From positions 103,570,877 through 103,634,876 of the forward strand of contig CM038049.1 in NCBI GenBank assembly GCA_021397845.1: a DNA stretch of 64,000 nucleotides, given 5' to 3'. The notes beneath the pieces were generated by a model. That model worked only from the letters and a program-made list of their open reading frames with translations, had not been told where the DNA came from and searched no databases. Position numbers and translations under genes: made by a program. This document shows positions 44,625-57,770 of this stretch, one piece after another. The stretch comes from Areca catechu. Lineage: Eukaryota > Streptophyta > Magnoliopsida > Arecales > Arecaceae. Position 1 is the first letter of the stretch. Each line of letters begins with the position of its first letter.

Positions 44625-46878
44625 TGAAAGGAAAACCAGTGCAACGGATGCCTACCCTAGGCATGCGACACTACGGAGTAGGTATTGTATAATTAAAATT
44701 TTAACATGCATACAGAAAAACCTACTCATACACAGGATCTAACATAAACATGATGCATGTAACAAATACATAGGCATGTATAGTTAAGTGCGATAATTAT
44801 AAACAATATGACAATTTCTAGATCTAAACATGCATGATAACAAAAATAAATAACATACCTTATAGAGCTTCCTTTAACAGCAAATCAAGGTAGCCGGTTG
44901 AACTCATTCAACAGCAAATCAGATATGGAAGAGATCGATCCAATCTCTCGAGGTGTCCAAATGTCCGCCCTCTAAAGTATCCATGCATGGGCTCTCACTG
45001 ATCCAACTCCTGGATGGATGCTAGTCCTCTAGGAATCAAAGAAAGGTCACAGATAAGTGGAGTAGGGAAAGCCAAAAAACATCACGGTCGGTCTTCTCCA
45101 AGACTGCCCAAACTCCATGAAGAGCACATAAAGAAAACTTAAAAACAACAACTCGAATCTGATGAGATGTGGAATGACTGAATGAGAGACGAGCCACAGA
45201 TTCCCTCCCAAGGAGTCTCCTTCTCCTTGGATCCGGAAGAAGCTCCATGGAGAAGAGCCTTTGTTCTTCTCTCTCTATCATAACTCACGTTCCTCTCTCT
45301 CTCGCATGCCCTTGCACTGTTTTCTTCCCTTCTAATCTTATTCTCATGGCCTATAATCGAGATGTAAAACTAGCGGAGAAAACCCATGAAGGAAAATGGA
45401 AATCAACGTGAGAGAGTCTAGATAAATCCAAACTCCTTTGGATAGCTCTTGATTGGATTAAAACATAGGGAATCACAGGCTTGGAAGAGAATCAAAACAG
45501 GCAAAAAACACAATAAAACAGTGACCGAGATAAAGGGAAAATGTGTAGGAGAGACCACCATGAAAACCTTTTAATCAGATCGTAGATCAAAGGATAAGAT
45601 TCAGATCTCCCAAGCTTCATTCGATCTACATGCTGATCATATCTCATTCAAACGATAAAACAGAGAGCAGGGGAAACCATCAAGTCTTCAAACCAGTGTT
45701 TATTTTTCTTTGAAATGATGGGAGAAAACACCGTGAAAATCAAACCATGTTTAAATCGGTTCAACCAAAAACCCGGTCCAACCAAACCCGATAAAAAAAA
45801 AAAGGGGTCCAGTCCTGGTCAACCATGAACAGTTCCTGGTTAACCCAAACCAATCCTGGCCGATCCAAATCAAACCAGGTAGACTAGAAAAAATTCAATG
45901 TGTGCTCAATCAGATCGTTTGACCTTAATACCGAAATGATTCCTAATCATTGATCGACACCCGGATCTGGAAGAAATCCTCTATGTTATGTGACCTCATA
46001 GGTTTGAACCTAAATGGTAGCACTGGAACACTTCCAGTACCAGCACAAGATACCATCTAGCAATGGGTCCCGGCATCCGGATAGGCTAAAGATGCGAGAG
46101 CAATCTATCAAACCTTTGGCATATGGTTACTATATAATTCATCCCTTTGACCTCCAATGCTCAAGATGACCTAGGGTTAGACTGCCAACCCTAACTGAGT
46201 CAATTCATAACATGTCTCAACCTCGCAAGTCCATTGACTCCTAACTATGACTACCCCAGCTGAGGATTTGCTAAATTGAAACACTACGAGACATTCAATC
46301 CAAACAATTTGGACATGTCCATTCCATCTTGGTACACCACTGCTCCACAAGTACTTGCCTATACCCAGAAACCTTCCATCACTGGATTAGAAATTCGGGT
46401 AATCCAGCACCAAAGCATAGGGAGTTGCTTGCAAGCTACCATGGTGACCTCAGGTCAGAGGGACACATATACCCATATCCAATCGTGAGCAATCCTTTGG
46501 TAGAAAGGAGCTCCACAGAGTTACGTTCAATGAGATGTCACACATCCCACTTGTAGATCACATCAGTGTCACCACACTCCTTTGGTCAAAAGGACAGCCA
46601 AATGATGTGAACCATAATAACCTACACTTGATACATTGTCAACCTGTGCAATGTATCCTTTGGTTGTGAACCTTTTTAAAGGACCACTCGATATATCCTC
46701 TCTATATTGAAGTCAGTGCAGTCCTAAGGACTTCATCACATAAATAGATTTCGTTACAGGGAAATGAATAATATGATGATCTGCCAAAATAAAGTTTTAT
46801 TAATTCATATACAAATTATAATACAGAGAATAACAGCCTACAGCCTAGGTGATTGGCTTTGGGATATAATACCCAACA
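44625..46878 (-). repeat. 3' LTR of Copia-2 (2254 bp)
   Basis: On the minus strand it starts TGTTGGGTATTATATCCC and ends GGTTTTCCTTTCA. The adjoining polypurine tract AAGTGGGAGT is at 46879-46888. Confidence 0.93.
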
Positions 46879-46888
46879 ACTCCCACTT

Positions 46889-48530
46889 GTACTAAAGCTA
46901 CTCAGAATAGTATCTAATACCCATTTTCCTTTTACAATAGTCGAACTCTTTGATTCCGAGGGCTTTAGTGAAGGGGTTGGCTAGATTCTCTTTTCCATCG
47001 ATCTTTATAAGATTGATGTCGCCTCGTTCCATGATCTCTCGCACGAGGTGATAGCGCCACAAAATGTGCTTGGTGCGGTGATGAGACTTTGGCTGATTAG
47101 CTTGAGCAATGGCTCTTGTGAGTCACAATACTCTGTAATAGGACCATCTATGGAAGGTGCCACCCCTAGCTCTCCAAGGAACTTCCACAACCACACGACT
47201 TCATTTGCTGTATCTGATGCTACAATGTACTCTGCTTCGCATACCAAGTCTGTGATAGTTGCCTACTTTGAACTCTTCCAGTAGATCGCTCCTCCATTCA
47301 AGGTAAACACAAATCTTGATACACTCTTGCTATCATCTCTGTCTGACTAGAAACTAAAGTCATTATACCCCACAAGTTTCAAGTCAGGTTCTCCATAAAT
47401 CAGCCATTGGTCCTTAGTATTTCTCAAATACTTCAGGATGGTCATAACCACCTTCCAATTGGCCTCACCTGGGTCAGACTGGTATCTGCTCACCACTCCT
47501 AGTGAGTATGCCACGTCTGGTCTAGTACATGTCATAGCATACATGATAGAGCCCACTGTAGAAGCATAAGGAACTTTACTTATGCGCTCTCTTTCCTCAG
47601 GTATTGTCGCACAATCCTTATTGGAAAGAGTAATTCCAGAACCTATCGGGAGATAGCTTTTCTTGAAATTCTCCATGTTGAACCATTTCAGCATGGTATC
47701 AATGTACATAGACTAGGACAATCCCAGAAGCCTCTTAGGTCTATCTCTATAGATCTTCATATCCAGCATGAAAGAAGCTTCACCCAAGTCCTTCATGGAG
47801 AACTGAGATGACAACCAGACCTTTATTCCTTGTAATGCTACTATGTCATTCCCGATTAAGAGAATGTCATCAACATATAGTACCAGAAATACAATCACAA
47901 AACCATTAACACACTTATAGATGCAGGGTTCCTATCCATTCCTAATGATGCCAAACGATTTGATACACCTATCAAATCGCATATTCCAACTTCGAGATGC
48001 TTTCTTGAGTCCATAAATGGACCTCTGCAATTTGCACACTTTTGACTTGTCAATGAATGTGAACCCTTCAGGCTGTATCATATACACCCCATCATCCAGC
48101 TCTACATTTAGGAAAGTGGTTCGGGCATCAATCTGCCAGATCTCATAGTCAAAATGTGCTGCCAAAGCTAGCATGATCCGAATGGACTTGAGCATTGCCA
48201 CAGGGGAGAACGTCTCATCATAATCGATACCATATCGTTAACGATACCCGTTAGCTACCATATGGGCTTTATAGGTCTCTACCTTCCCATCTGCGCCCCT
48301 TTTTCTCTTGAAAATCCACTTGCACCCGATGGGTTTTATCCCTTTAGGTGGATCAACTAATGTCCATACATTGTTGATCTCCATGGACTCCATCTCGGAT
48401 CGCATGGCTCCAAGCCATGCCTCAAAGTCAGATCTCTGAAGTGCACAATATAGGTGATCGGATCCTCATCATTCTTGTCGAGCTCAATAGGATCACTATC
48501 CCGGACTAAGAAACCATAGTATCTATTTGG
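46889..48530 (-). pseudogene. pol: Copia-2 reverse transcriptase and RNase H (broken)
   Basis: RT text runs right to left: MLKSIRIMLALAAHFDYEIW (48140-48201), YGLKKASRSWN (about 47985-48017), catalytic YVDD at 47866-47877, and LGEASFMLDMKIYRDR. RNase H follows (EYIVASDTANEVVWLWKFLG, about 47180-47240; YCDS near 47110). It would copy element RNA into cDNA. Stops at about 47711, 47930 and 47350 and several more make it dead. Copia-1 and Copia-2 are interrupted at different codons. Confidence 0.92.
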
Positions 48531-49414
48531 CTAATGTGGTACTCTACCAGATCTTCTAATAATGGGTTCCAGGTGTGATCCAATCATAACCGTTTCTATG
48601 ATGTCCTTAGAGTGTGCAGGTTCTTCTACTGGTTGAACTTCACCAAGTTCAATCTTATAGGCTACAGTTCCTTCTCCAAGGAACTCCTTTTCCAAAAAGA
48701 TAGCCCTAAAAGCAACGAACACTTTTTGTTCATCCTCCAAGTAGAAGAAATACCCTTTTGTTTCCTTAGGGTACTCAATAAACAAGCATCGATCAGACCT
48801 AGGACCAAGTTTTTCTATGTCTAAATGCTTTACATAAGCCGGACAACCCCAGACCTGAAGGTTTGAAATTGAGGGCTTATGTCCAGTCCATAACTCATAT
48901 GGAGTGGAGACAACAGACTTACTCAGAACATCATTCAGCAAGTAACAAGCTAACTCAAGTGCATATCCCCGAAGACAGCGGTAGAGTTGCAAAGCCCATC
49001 ATGGATCGAACCATGTCCAATAGGGTTCGATTCCTCCTTTGGGACACATCATTCAACTGTGGTGTTCTTGGAGGATTCCACTGAGAGAGAATCCCATTCT
49101 CCTCAAGATATGTCATGAACTCACCGGATAGGTATTCATTGCCTCGATCAGATCGACTGGTTTTAATATTTTTTCCAGTTTGTTTCTCCACTTCATCACG
49201 ATATCGTTGGAATATTTCAAATGACTCAGATTTATGTCTCATCAAAAAGACAACCATACTTGGAAAGGTCATTTGTAAATGTAATGAAATATCTGTATCC
49301 ATCTCTGGCACTAGCTATCATGGGTCCGCATACATTAGTATGTATGAGACTCAGAAGTTCTGTAGCTCGTTCACCTTTTCTAATAAAAGGTGAATTGGTC
49401 AGTCTACCAAGCAA
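48531..49414 (-). pseudogene. pol: Copia-2 integrase (broken)
   Basis: The core reads HTNVCGPMIASARDGYRYFI (about 49290-49350) and SRSDRGNEYLSGEF (about 49120-49165, second catalytic Asp). QRRNRTLLDMVRSMMG follows, then ELWTGHKPSISNLQVWGCPA (48840-48900) and the downstream FFYLEDEQKVFVA segment. It is more complete than in Copia-1. A stop near 49230 and a frameshift near 48960-48990 disrupt it. Confidence 0.9.
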
Positions 49415-50818
49415 ACAGGATTCACAAGTGTGTAGTGAGTCAGAATCACTGACCTCGAGGAGGCCATCTCCTCACAACTTGTTTATCCTATTCTGGTTAA
49501 CATGACCTAGCCTATAGTGCCATAAATACAAGTCACTAACATTTTCTATCCTTGAGCATCTACTAGACGTGTACATTACATTAACTGGCCTTGACAAAAC
49601 ATAAATGCCAATATTTAACTTAGCTTTCATTATCATAGAGTTATTCACAATAACTTGGCAAAAATGTCCTTTTATTGAAAGTTCATAACCATAATTGGCC
49701 AATAGGCCTACAGAGATAATGCTCAAAATAAAACTAGGACAATAATGACAGTCAACTAATTCGACAGTACTAAACTTAAAAATAAGACTCAAAACTCCAA
49801 CCGCCAGCACTGGAATACGATTTTCATTTTCGACGCTCAGGAACTGCTCCCCATCCTCGAATCTCTTGCTAACCTGCAGTCCCTGCAACAAATTGCAAAC
49901 ATGAATAGGACTACCAGTATCCAATACCCAGTTAGCAGTGTCATAAATAGAGTAATTACAAGGTTTTATCATATAAATACCTTGTCCAGCACCCTGCTGC
50001 TTTCCCTTCCTTGGCCTATTCTGGTCTAAGGACACCTGATAAAGAGGACAATTCCTCTTCTAGTGTCATTACTTCTTCTTACAATAGAAGCACTCTGTAT
50101 TAGCTTGATCAGCTTTCACTTTCTTGGTCTGACTTGGGCCAGGAGCACTCTTCACCTTCTTTCCCTTACCTTTCTTCTTCCCTTACTTAAAGGGATGACC
50201 TTTAAAACCTCCCACTAAATTCACCACCCCCTTATTCAGTTGGTGGTCCTTCTCGTAAGTCTGCAGCAACCCCATCAAACCATGGTAATTAACTGAAGGT
50301 TTATTCATTCTATAATGATCGAGAAAGTCAAGATAGGAGGAGGGTAGTGAATTCAGGATCGCATCATTACCGAGTTGCTCGTGCAAGGGATATCCGAGCT
50401 TGCCCAATCATTCGATCATCTCAATCATGTACAATACATGATCAGTGATCGAAGCACCATTCCGCATATTGGCATTCTAGATGGCACAAGATACTTTGTA
50501 CCACTCCACATCATCTGGCATGCCAAAAGATTCCTTCAACTTTTGAAGGATCTCTTCTGGCTGGGTCTCCTCGAATTTGCGAATAAACTTGTCGTTCATC
50601 GCCGCCAACATTTTGCATTGGATAGTAGTCCGATCAGAAATCCACTTCAAATAAGTGTTCCTGACCAAACTCTGAGCATTGGTAGGAGGGATTTTGGGTG
50701 CTGGATCCGTTATCACATAAAGGATCTGCTCGTGCTCCAGGACTATCCTCTATCAAAATTGGGACCCTTTAACTTCTCTCTATTGAGAAGTGACTGGAGC
50801 GAAAGGTTTGAAGACATC
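49415..50818 (-). pseudogene. gag: Copia-2 gag, protease and GAG-pre-integrase (broken)
   Basis: The ATG at 50818 (MSSNLS...) matches the Copia-1 start. UBN2-type gag is readable at 50183-50716. The zinc knuckle at about 50048-50092 keeps its three Cys and His but has three stop codons inside, at positions where Copia-1 reads CAG, CGA and TGG. Protease WVLDTGSPIHVC (about 49915-49950) and the roughly 92 residues absent from Copia-1 follow, then LYLWHYRLGHVNQNRINKL. The segment 49472-50035 is open for 187 codons. Confidence 0.92.
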
Positions 50819-52393
50819 TGAAAGGAAAACTAAGACAAAATTAGTATATGAATTAATCGATTAAACCAAAAGACTTGGACTTTAGTCTAAAGGTCCCTCC
50901 CACTAATTTTTTAGATTGGGAGCCTCTAAACTCCAATCCATGAAATCATCATTTCATAGTGGGTACTGAAATCCAATAGACCATGTATGAGCCCAACATT
51001 GGCCGGCTCATCCATACGCGCCTAAAGGTAGGTTCTCTAACCAATTGCTTCCTTAAGCAACTTCCAGTAAAAAAAAATTTTGCCATATAGAACCCCCAAT
51101 CGGCCTTGGAGCATCCTATTGCAGGTCTCTGGTTAGGTCCAACCATTAATATGACAAATCCAGCGCTTCAAGCTAACAAATAACCAAGCCTGACTTTGGC
51201 TGGCCCACCTGATCACCGTTAAGAAGGTTGCACTGAAGTATCATCTATGGGAGAGTAATCCCAGTAACCGGATGCACACCCATTCTTTGAAACTATCGAT
51301 GTACACCTATCTAAAGGAGGCTAGGACACCATCAACTTATTGACTTAGTCTTTTTTTAGGACCTAATAATTTTAGAGGATTTTAAATAAATTATGACAGA
51401 AGAATAGAGAGAAGAACATGGATCAACCTCCCACTAAACAAATAAATTCTCAGGAGGGTTGAATTAAATTCAACAAGTTGGTCCATGGGCACCAAAAAAT
51501 TTCGATAGGCTGATCAACTTAGGTGACATGGGTTAACTCGAATCAATAAGCTCTTCTGATCAGTTCTGGTTGACCGGATTGGCTAGGTAGGTGAGATCAT
51601 GGGTGAGTATCCGCCATTAACCATTTTTCCTAGCACCAACCAAGTTGGCCAGGAAAGAGGTAGCCTCATGCAGCCATGATCAAAACTATCAAACCTGCCT
51701 AGACACCAATCGATTTCCAGACTTGATTTGACTAGCCTAAGAACTCGGGCTTACCACAGAGCCACTAATTAGATCCATTTTAGAAGAATGGACTAACCCA
51801 TCTAACTATTAGATAGATACTAAAGAGAAGGTCCTTAATCAACATTTGATTAGTTGTCTTAAGTCCAATTCAACTAACCTTAAGTCTAACCCAATAAATG
51901 GACCCAATCAGACAGCTAACCCAATTAACCTGGATGGCTTATTCAAATGATATTAGGTTTCATAAACCCTAATCTGGCTTGTCATTTAATTAATCTTTCA
52001 ATTCATAATTGTTAGATTATAAGCCAACTTTTAATTAAAATATTTTTAATTAAATTCATGTAAAACACTTTTACATCTTTCATACATCATATCTAGTCCT
52101 ATCAAATCAGTTTATAATATTTCAAGCCTTAACAATTATAGACATGCCAATATAAAATCATGTATTAGGATTAAAACATTTTTTATACTATAGGTTTCCT
52201 TTAAGGATCCTTCTGAAAAGGCTGACATAGACAAACCGCCTCGTGCCATAGAAACTTAGGGGTTTTAAACCCTGATTAATCTCTACGGACACACGACCAT
52301 GATGAAGGTCTCAACTAGGTTCCTAAAAGTAATCTCTAATCAGGATACAGATCCAAATACATGCAATCATGATATGATATACAGGAACCTGTA
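50819..52393 (-). other. Untranslated leader of Copia-2
   Basis: Reverse counterpart of 1183-2752 in Copia-1, with no credible coding frame. Confidence 0.8.
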
Positions 52394-52405
52394 GCTCTGA
52401 TACCA
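52394..52405 (-). promoter_or_regulatory. Primer-binding site of Copia-2
   Basis: A perfect TGGTATCAGAGC on the minus strand between leader and 5' LTR. Confidence 0.92.
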
Positions 52406-52411
52406 CAGAAA

Positions 52412-54661
52412 TGAAAACCAGTGCAACAGACGCCTACCCTAGGCATGCTACACTATGGAGTAAGTATTGCATAATTAAAATTTTTAACATGCATACTGAA
52501 AAACATACTCATGCACAGGATCTAACATAAACATGATGCATGTAACAAATACACAAGCATGTATAGGCAAGTGCAATAATTATAAATAATATAATAATTT
52601 CTAGATCTAAACATGCATGATAACAAAAATAAATAACATACCTTATAAAGCTTCCTTTAACAGCAAATCAAGGTAGCCGGTTGAACTCGTTCAACAGCAA
52701 ATCAGATCTGGAAGAGATCGATCCAATCTTTCGAGGTATCCAAATGTCCACCCTCTAGAGTATCCACGTACGGGCTCTCGCTGATCCAACTCTCGGATGG
52801 ATGCTAGTCCTCCAGGAATCAAAGAAAGGTCACGGATAGGTGGAGCAGGGAAAGCAAAAAAACTTCACGGTCAGTCTTCTCCAAGACCGGCCAAACTCTA
52901 CGAGGAGCACACAAAGACAACCTAAAAAATAACAACTCGAATCCGATGAGATGTGGAATGACTGAATGAGAGGTGAGCCATAGATTCCCTCCCAAGGAGT
53001 TGCCTTTTCCTTGGATCCGAAAGAAGCTCCACGAAGAAGAGCCCTTGTTTCTCTCTCTCAATCGTAACTCACGTTCCTCTCTCTCTCGCATGCCCTTGCA
53101 CTGTTTTCTTCCCTTCTTATCTTATTCTCATGGCCTGCAACCGAGATGTAAAACCAGCGAAGAAAACCAATGAAGGAAAAGGGAAATCAATGAGAGAGAG
53201 TCCAGATAAATCCAAACTCTTTTGGATAGATCTTGATCAGATTAAAACATAGGGAGTCACAGGCTTGGAAGAGAATCAAAACAGGCAAAAAACATCATAA
53301 AACAACGACCAAGATAGAGGGAAAACGCGTGGGAGAGACCACCATGAAAACCTTTTAATCAGATCGTAGATCAAAGGATAAGATTCAGATCTCCCAAGCT
53401 TCATTTGATCTACACGCTGATCATATCCCATTCAAATGATAAAACAAAGAGCAGGGGAAACCATCAAGTCTTCAAACCGGGCTTTATTTTTCTTTGAAAT
53501 GCTGGGAGAAAACATCGTGAAAATCAAACAAAGTTTAAACCAGTTCAACCAAAAACCCCAGTCCAACCAAACCTGATCAAAAAAAAAATTGGATCCAGTC
53601 CTGGTCAACCATGAATAATTCCTAGTTAACAAAAACCACTCCTAGCCGATCCAAATCATACCAGGTAGACCAGAAAAATCCAATGTGCGCTCAATCAGAA
53701 CGTTTGACCTTAATACCGAAATGATTTCAAATCATTGATTGGCTCCCAGATCAGGAAGAAATTCTCTATGGTGTGTGACCTCATAGGTTCAAACCCAAAC
53801 GATAGCACTGGAACACTTCCAATACTTTTACAAGATACCATCAAGCAATAGGTCCCGGCATTCGGATAGGCCAAAGATGCGAGAGCAATCTATCGAACCT
53901 CTTGCATATGGTTACCATATAATTCATCCCTTTGACCTCCAATGCTCAAGATGACCTAGGATTAGACTGCCAGCCCTAATTGAGTCAATCTATAACATGT
54001 CTCAACCTGGCAAGTCCAGTGACTCCTCACAAGGACTACCCCGTCTGAGGATTTGCTAAATTGAGACACTGCGAGACATTCAATCCAAATAATTTTGACA
54101 GGTCAATTCCATCTTGGTCCACCACTGCTCCATAAGTACTTGCCTATATCCAAAAATGTTCCATCACCAGATTAGAAATCTGGGTTGTTCGGCACCAAAG
54201 CACAGGGAGTTGCTTGCAAGCTACCATGGTGTCCTTAGGTCGGAGGGACACATATACCCATATCCAATCACAAGCAATCCTTTGACAAAAAGGAGCTCCA
54301 TGGAGTCACGTTCAGTGAGATGTCACACATCCCACTTGCAGATCATATTAGTGTCACCACACTTCTTTGGTCAAGAGGATAACCAAACGATGTGAACAAC
54401 AACAACCTACACTGATACATTACCGTCCTGTACAATGTATCCTTTGGTTGTGAACATTTTTAAAGGATCACTCAATATATCCTCTCCATATCGAAGTCAG
54501 AGCAGTCTAAGGACTTCATCACAAAAATAGAATTCAATACAGAAAAATGAATAATGTGATGAGCTGCCAAAATAAAGTTTTATTAATTCATATGCAAATT
54601 ACAATACCGAGCACAACCTCCTACAGCCTAGGTAATTGGCTTTGGGAAATAATTTTCAACA
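52412..54661 (-). repeat. 5' LTR of Copia-2 (2250 bp)
   Basis: On the minus strand it starts TGTTGAAAATTATTTCCC and ends GCACTGGTTTTCA. It matches 44625-46878 throughout. Confidence 0.93.
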
Positions 54662-54666
54662 AGGGA

Positions 54667-54703
54667 TCTATAGTAAACTAGGGTTGACCTGATGTCCCCA
54701 TCA
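54667..54703 (-). repeat. 5' LTR of element B, terminal 37 bp (head)
   Basis: On the minus strand the head is TGATGGGGACATCA. It matches 18637-18673. TSD TTAGG (54704-54708) follows. Confidence 0.88.
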
Positions 54704-54708
54704 TTAGG

Positions 54709-56268
54709 GCATGGAAGGAAGAATAAAAGTAGAAAGAAAAAAGTCAGAAGGAGAAGAAGATGGAAGTGGTGGCTAGGGTTTCTGATGGTTGGATAACTAT
54801 TGCTTCACACCCCACGATGCTTAACACAACAAAGGAAATTTGATAGAATGTCGACTTTATTTCATATATATGGAATGAATAATATAGGGAGGGTTGATGG
54901 GGTATTTATAGATCATCAACTACTAGCGCAAGGGTTACAAAGACTGTCATTGGTTTCTCTTGGGCAACAACTTCTTGAATCCTTACTTCTGGTGTCTTGG
55001 ACTCTAGTCTTTGAGTTCTCCTTGGGCTTCTTCTAGCTTGGGTGACAACTTAGGATTGCTTTATCCAAGTGGGCGATGAGAAGAGATGGGACGCTCCTTT
55101 GAAATATTGGCAACAAATTTAAGATGGAATGAAGTGCGGTGAGGTGCTTCTCTTTTCTTGACCGCTCCTTAAAATTAGCAACAATCCATCTCCTATTCTT
55201 GGAGTTAATCCTTGTTAGACTTCATCTTGATCCTTTCTTGCATTTAAATTTGAATCGTAGATGAAGAGGTTTTGCATGTAAACTCACTTGCTTTTGAATC
55301 TTGGATTATTTGGATATGGGCAACCAAGAGAAAATGAGGCACTCTTCATGTGGGTGACAAGTGAGATGGGAATTATAGAGTCCTTCTATTTTACTTATCT
55401 TAAAATTGGCATTCTCTCACCTTGGTTGATTTTTTCTTGTATTTTCGTGAAAGAAATGAGAAGGATGGATGACCAAAACTCCTTCTTGGCACTAGTTATG
55501 GCTTGGACTCCTCCTATACTCCTCTTAAAATGTGACAACTTATCTTTCATGTGGCCGACCAAGTGGAATGAATGACATGTGGTGTTGTCCCGATGATATG
55601 GCAAGTGATGTCCAAAACATAAGTGTCATATGACATAGATTGATGATGTGGCTTGACATGGCAGCAATATGACATGTGGCAAGTGACATGGGCATCCAAG
55701 ATGGAGTGCCACATGGCTTGACTTGGGTTGCACATGGAGTCACATAGGTCTTGACTTGGGTGCACATGGTGTCACATGGGGCTTTAATTGGGTTACCCCT
55801 TGTATTACAGGACTCAACTAACAATTACAAGACTCAACCAACTAATAAATTAAAAGCCCAACTTGATCAAATTGATCAAAAGGCATAACTAACTAAATAA
55901 ACTGGCTTAAGCTGGTAAATAGGGTTTGGCCCAAAAGTGCTTAAATAGGGTTTGACATAACCTGATAAATAGGGTTTTTATACAAAACCCTAATTGGTAA
56001 AAAGCGCTAACTAACACTGGACCATTATAACAGAATTTATGACCCAATTGAAATTGGAAATTTTTTACAAACTCAACTTTGGGTCCAGGGGTTTTTACAT
56101 GGACTCAATTTTGGGGTTTATTGCTAAATCCAACTAAGCTAAAATAACAATATTTAAGATAACTATTTATATGTGATCTGGGGTTTGGGCTTAAGGCTTC
56201 ATTCATAGGTGATCCACAGGGATGTGGGTTCGGCCTATCATTTTCTTCTGGCCCTAGTGTCTGCACCA
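54709..56268 (-). repeat. 5' LTR of element F, main part
   Basis: Continues from 17987. The head on the minus strand is TGGTGCAGACACTA (56255-56268). TATAAATACC (54901-54910, minus) is a good TATA box. At 55560-55800 a run of CACATGG/TGACTTGGG words forms an irregular internal repeat. Removing B gives an LTR of about 2.0 kb. Several short open frames here have no protein-level support. Confidence 0.75.
54901..54910 (-). promoter_or_regulatory. TATA box of the element F LTR
   Basis: TATAAATACC on the minus strand, about 1360 bp from the LTR head. Confidence 0.55.
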
Positions 56269-56279
56269 ATTAAATCTCT

Positions 56280-57770
56280 AGGGTCTGAAGTTTCATACCT
56301 TCATTCTATTGGTAGATCACCATGATCTTTACTTACCAATTCTTCTCCTTCTTGAGTTGGTTTGTCCTTCAAGCTCATATCTTCCATTGCTTGATCAAGT
56401 GTACCTGCATCATTATCTATATACTCTTCTTTTCTAAAATGTGAGGGATTAGAATCATCAAAAATGACATGAATAGATTCTTTTACTATTAATGTTCTTT
56501 TATTAAACACTATATAAGCTTTGCTATTAATTGAATAACCCAGAAATATAGTTTCATCAGATTTAGCATCAAATTTTTATAGGTTATCCTATTCATTGTT
56601 TAACAAAAACATTTACAACCAAATACATGAAAATAATGAATGCTTGGTTTTCAATCATTCCAAAGTTCATAGGGAGTTTTCTTTAAAATTGGTCTTATCA
56701 ACACATTTTTCAAAATGTAACAGGCAGTGTTCACCGCTTCTCTCCAAAAGTACCTTGGGAGATTGCCTTCACATAACATTGTTCGGGCCATCTCTTCCAA
56801 AGTCCTATTCTTCCTCACTACAATACAATTTTGCTATGGTGTTCTAGGAGCGGAGAAGTTATGATCAATACCGTGCTCAATGCAATAATCATCAAAATAC
56901 TGATTTTCATATTCTATGTCGTGATCACTCCTAATTGAAATAACTGAAAGACTTTTCTAGTTTGAAACTTTCTTGTAAAATTTTTGTAAAACATTAAAGG
57001 CTTCATCCTTGTATGCAATAAATAAAATCCAAGTAAATCTCGAAAAATCATCTACTATTACAAGACCGTATTTCATACCATTTAGGCTTGTAGTCCTTGT
57101 TGGTCCAAATAGGTCCATGTATAGAGCTGTAGTGGTCTAGAAGTAGAAACCAAAATTTTCAATTTAAAACTCCTCCTAGTTTGTTTACCCAATTGACATG
57201 CATCACAAACATGTTCAAAATCAACTTCAAATTTAGGTAAACCTTTAACTAGATCTTTAGAAATTAATTAAGCAATTGTATGCATTCTAGCATGACCTAA
57301 TCTTCTATGCCAAAGTAAGCTAGACTCCTTGATTTTAATATTCATTGCCACAAGACTTGTACTACTAGACATGGCTAGATCATTCAAATCTACCATATAT
57401 ATATTTCCAAGTCTATGTCCAATGAGCTTAGTGATAGAATCAAGTGAGTTAGTTACAATGCACATTGAAGATTCAAAGACAACCTTGAAGCCTCTATCAC
57501 ATAATTGACTAATACTTAATAAATTGTGCTTCAATTTGTCAACTAGCAATACATTTTCAATGAATGTAGAAGGGGTTATTCTAATCTTACCGATGCCAAT
57601 TATCTTTCCCTTACCATTGTCACCAAATGTGACCATTCATCCATCCTTCATCTCTAGGATGATGAATTGTTCCTTGTCATTCGTCATATGTCTTGAATAG
57701 CCACTATCCAGATACCATCTTTCCTTTATGCTCTGGGCTGCAAGACATTCCTACAAAAAACCATGGAGTT
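56280..57770 (-). pseudogene. pol: Element G GAG-pre-integrase and integrase (broken)
   Basis: Pre-integrase text is open at 57268-57636, with FIENVLLVDKLKHNLLSISQ and LLWHRRLGHA. The integrase core follows in several frames, with the RKNRTLEEMARTML text near 56770-56825 and FWREAVNTACYI near 56720-56755. After it come the ETIFLGYSINSKAY segment (about 56510-56560) and VFNKRTLIVKESIHVIFDDS (56440-56510). Stops and shifts are frequent. It ends at the border with F. Confidence 0.85.

Larger units (their letters stand above)
44625..54661 (-). mobile_element. Copia-2: full-length Ty1/Copia retrotransposon, decayed
   Basis: LTRs 44625-46878 and 52412-54661, TSD GGGGA (44620-44624) and AGGGA (54662-54666), one mismatch. 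Primer site, leader, gag-pol and polypurine tract are all present, and it is the same family as Copia-1. By eye the LTR pair differs at about a tenth of positions in the first 100 bp, so it is old. It sits in the right LTR of B. Confidence 0.95.
17988..54703 (-). mobile_element. Element B: capsid-less non-autonomous Gypsy element hosting four insertions
   Basis: LTR ends are TGATGCGGGAC (17988) and GTCCCCATCA (54703), with perfect TSD TTAGG at 17983-17987 and 54704-54708. Parts on the minus strand: 5' LTR (40850-41927, 44361-44624, 54667-54703), primer site near 40836, leader (40366-40835 and 20672-21469), ORF (19352-20671), integrase tail and chromodomain (18674-19330), 3' LTR (17988-18673). 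Inserted are C, a solo LTR and Copia-2. It sits in the 5' LTR of F. Confidence 0.88.
8860..56268 (-). mobile_element. Element F: Gypsy-type non-autonomous element, heavily interrupted
   Basis: Minus-strand pieces belong together once younger insertions are removed: gag-position ORF (8860-9793), leader (9794-10293 plus 17148-17523), primer site (17524-17535) and 5' LTR (17540-17987 plus 54709-56268). The LTR head reads TGGTGCAGACAC on the minus strand. Insertions in F are Copia-1, A and B. The 3' part and 3' LTR lie left of the window behind Copia-1. F itself appears to sit in the SIRE-like element G; the flank ATTAA (56269-56273) would be one TSD copy but cannot be verified. Confidence 0.82.

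Noticed and set aside
52394..52405. TGGTATCAGAGC motifs read as tRNA gene fragments
   Set aside because: They are 12-base primer-binding sites at LTR borders; no cloverleaf surrounds them.
54709..56268. Unique intergenic DNA between Copia-2 and element G
   Set aside because: It continues the LTR of element F broken at 17987, as shown by TSD TTAGG and the LTR head at 56268.
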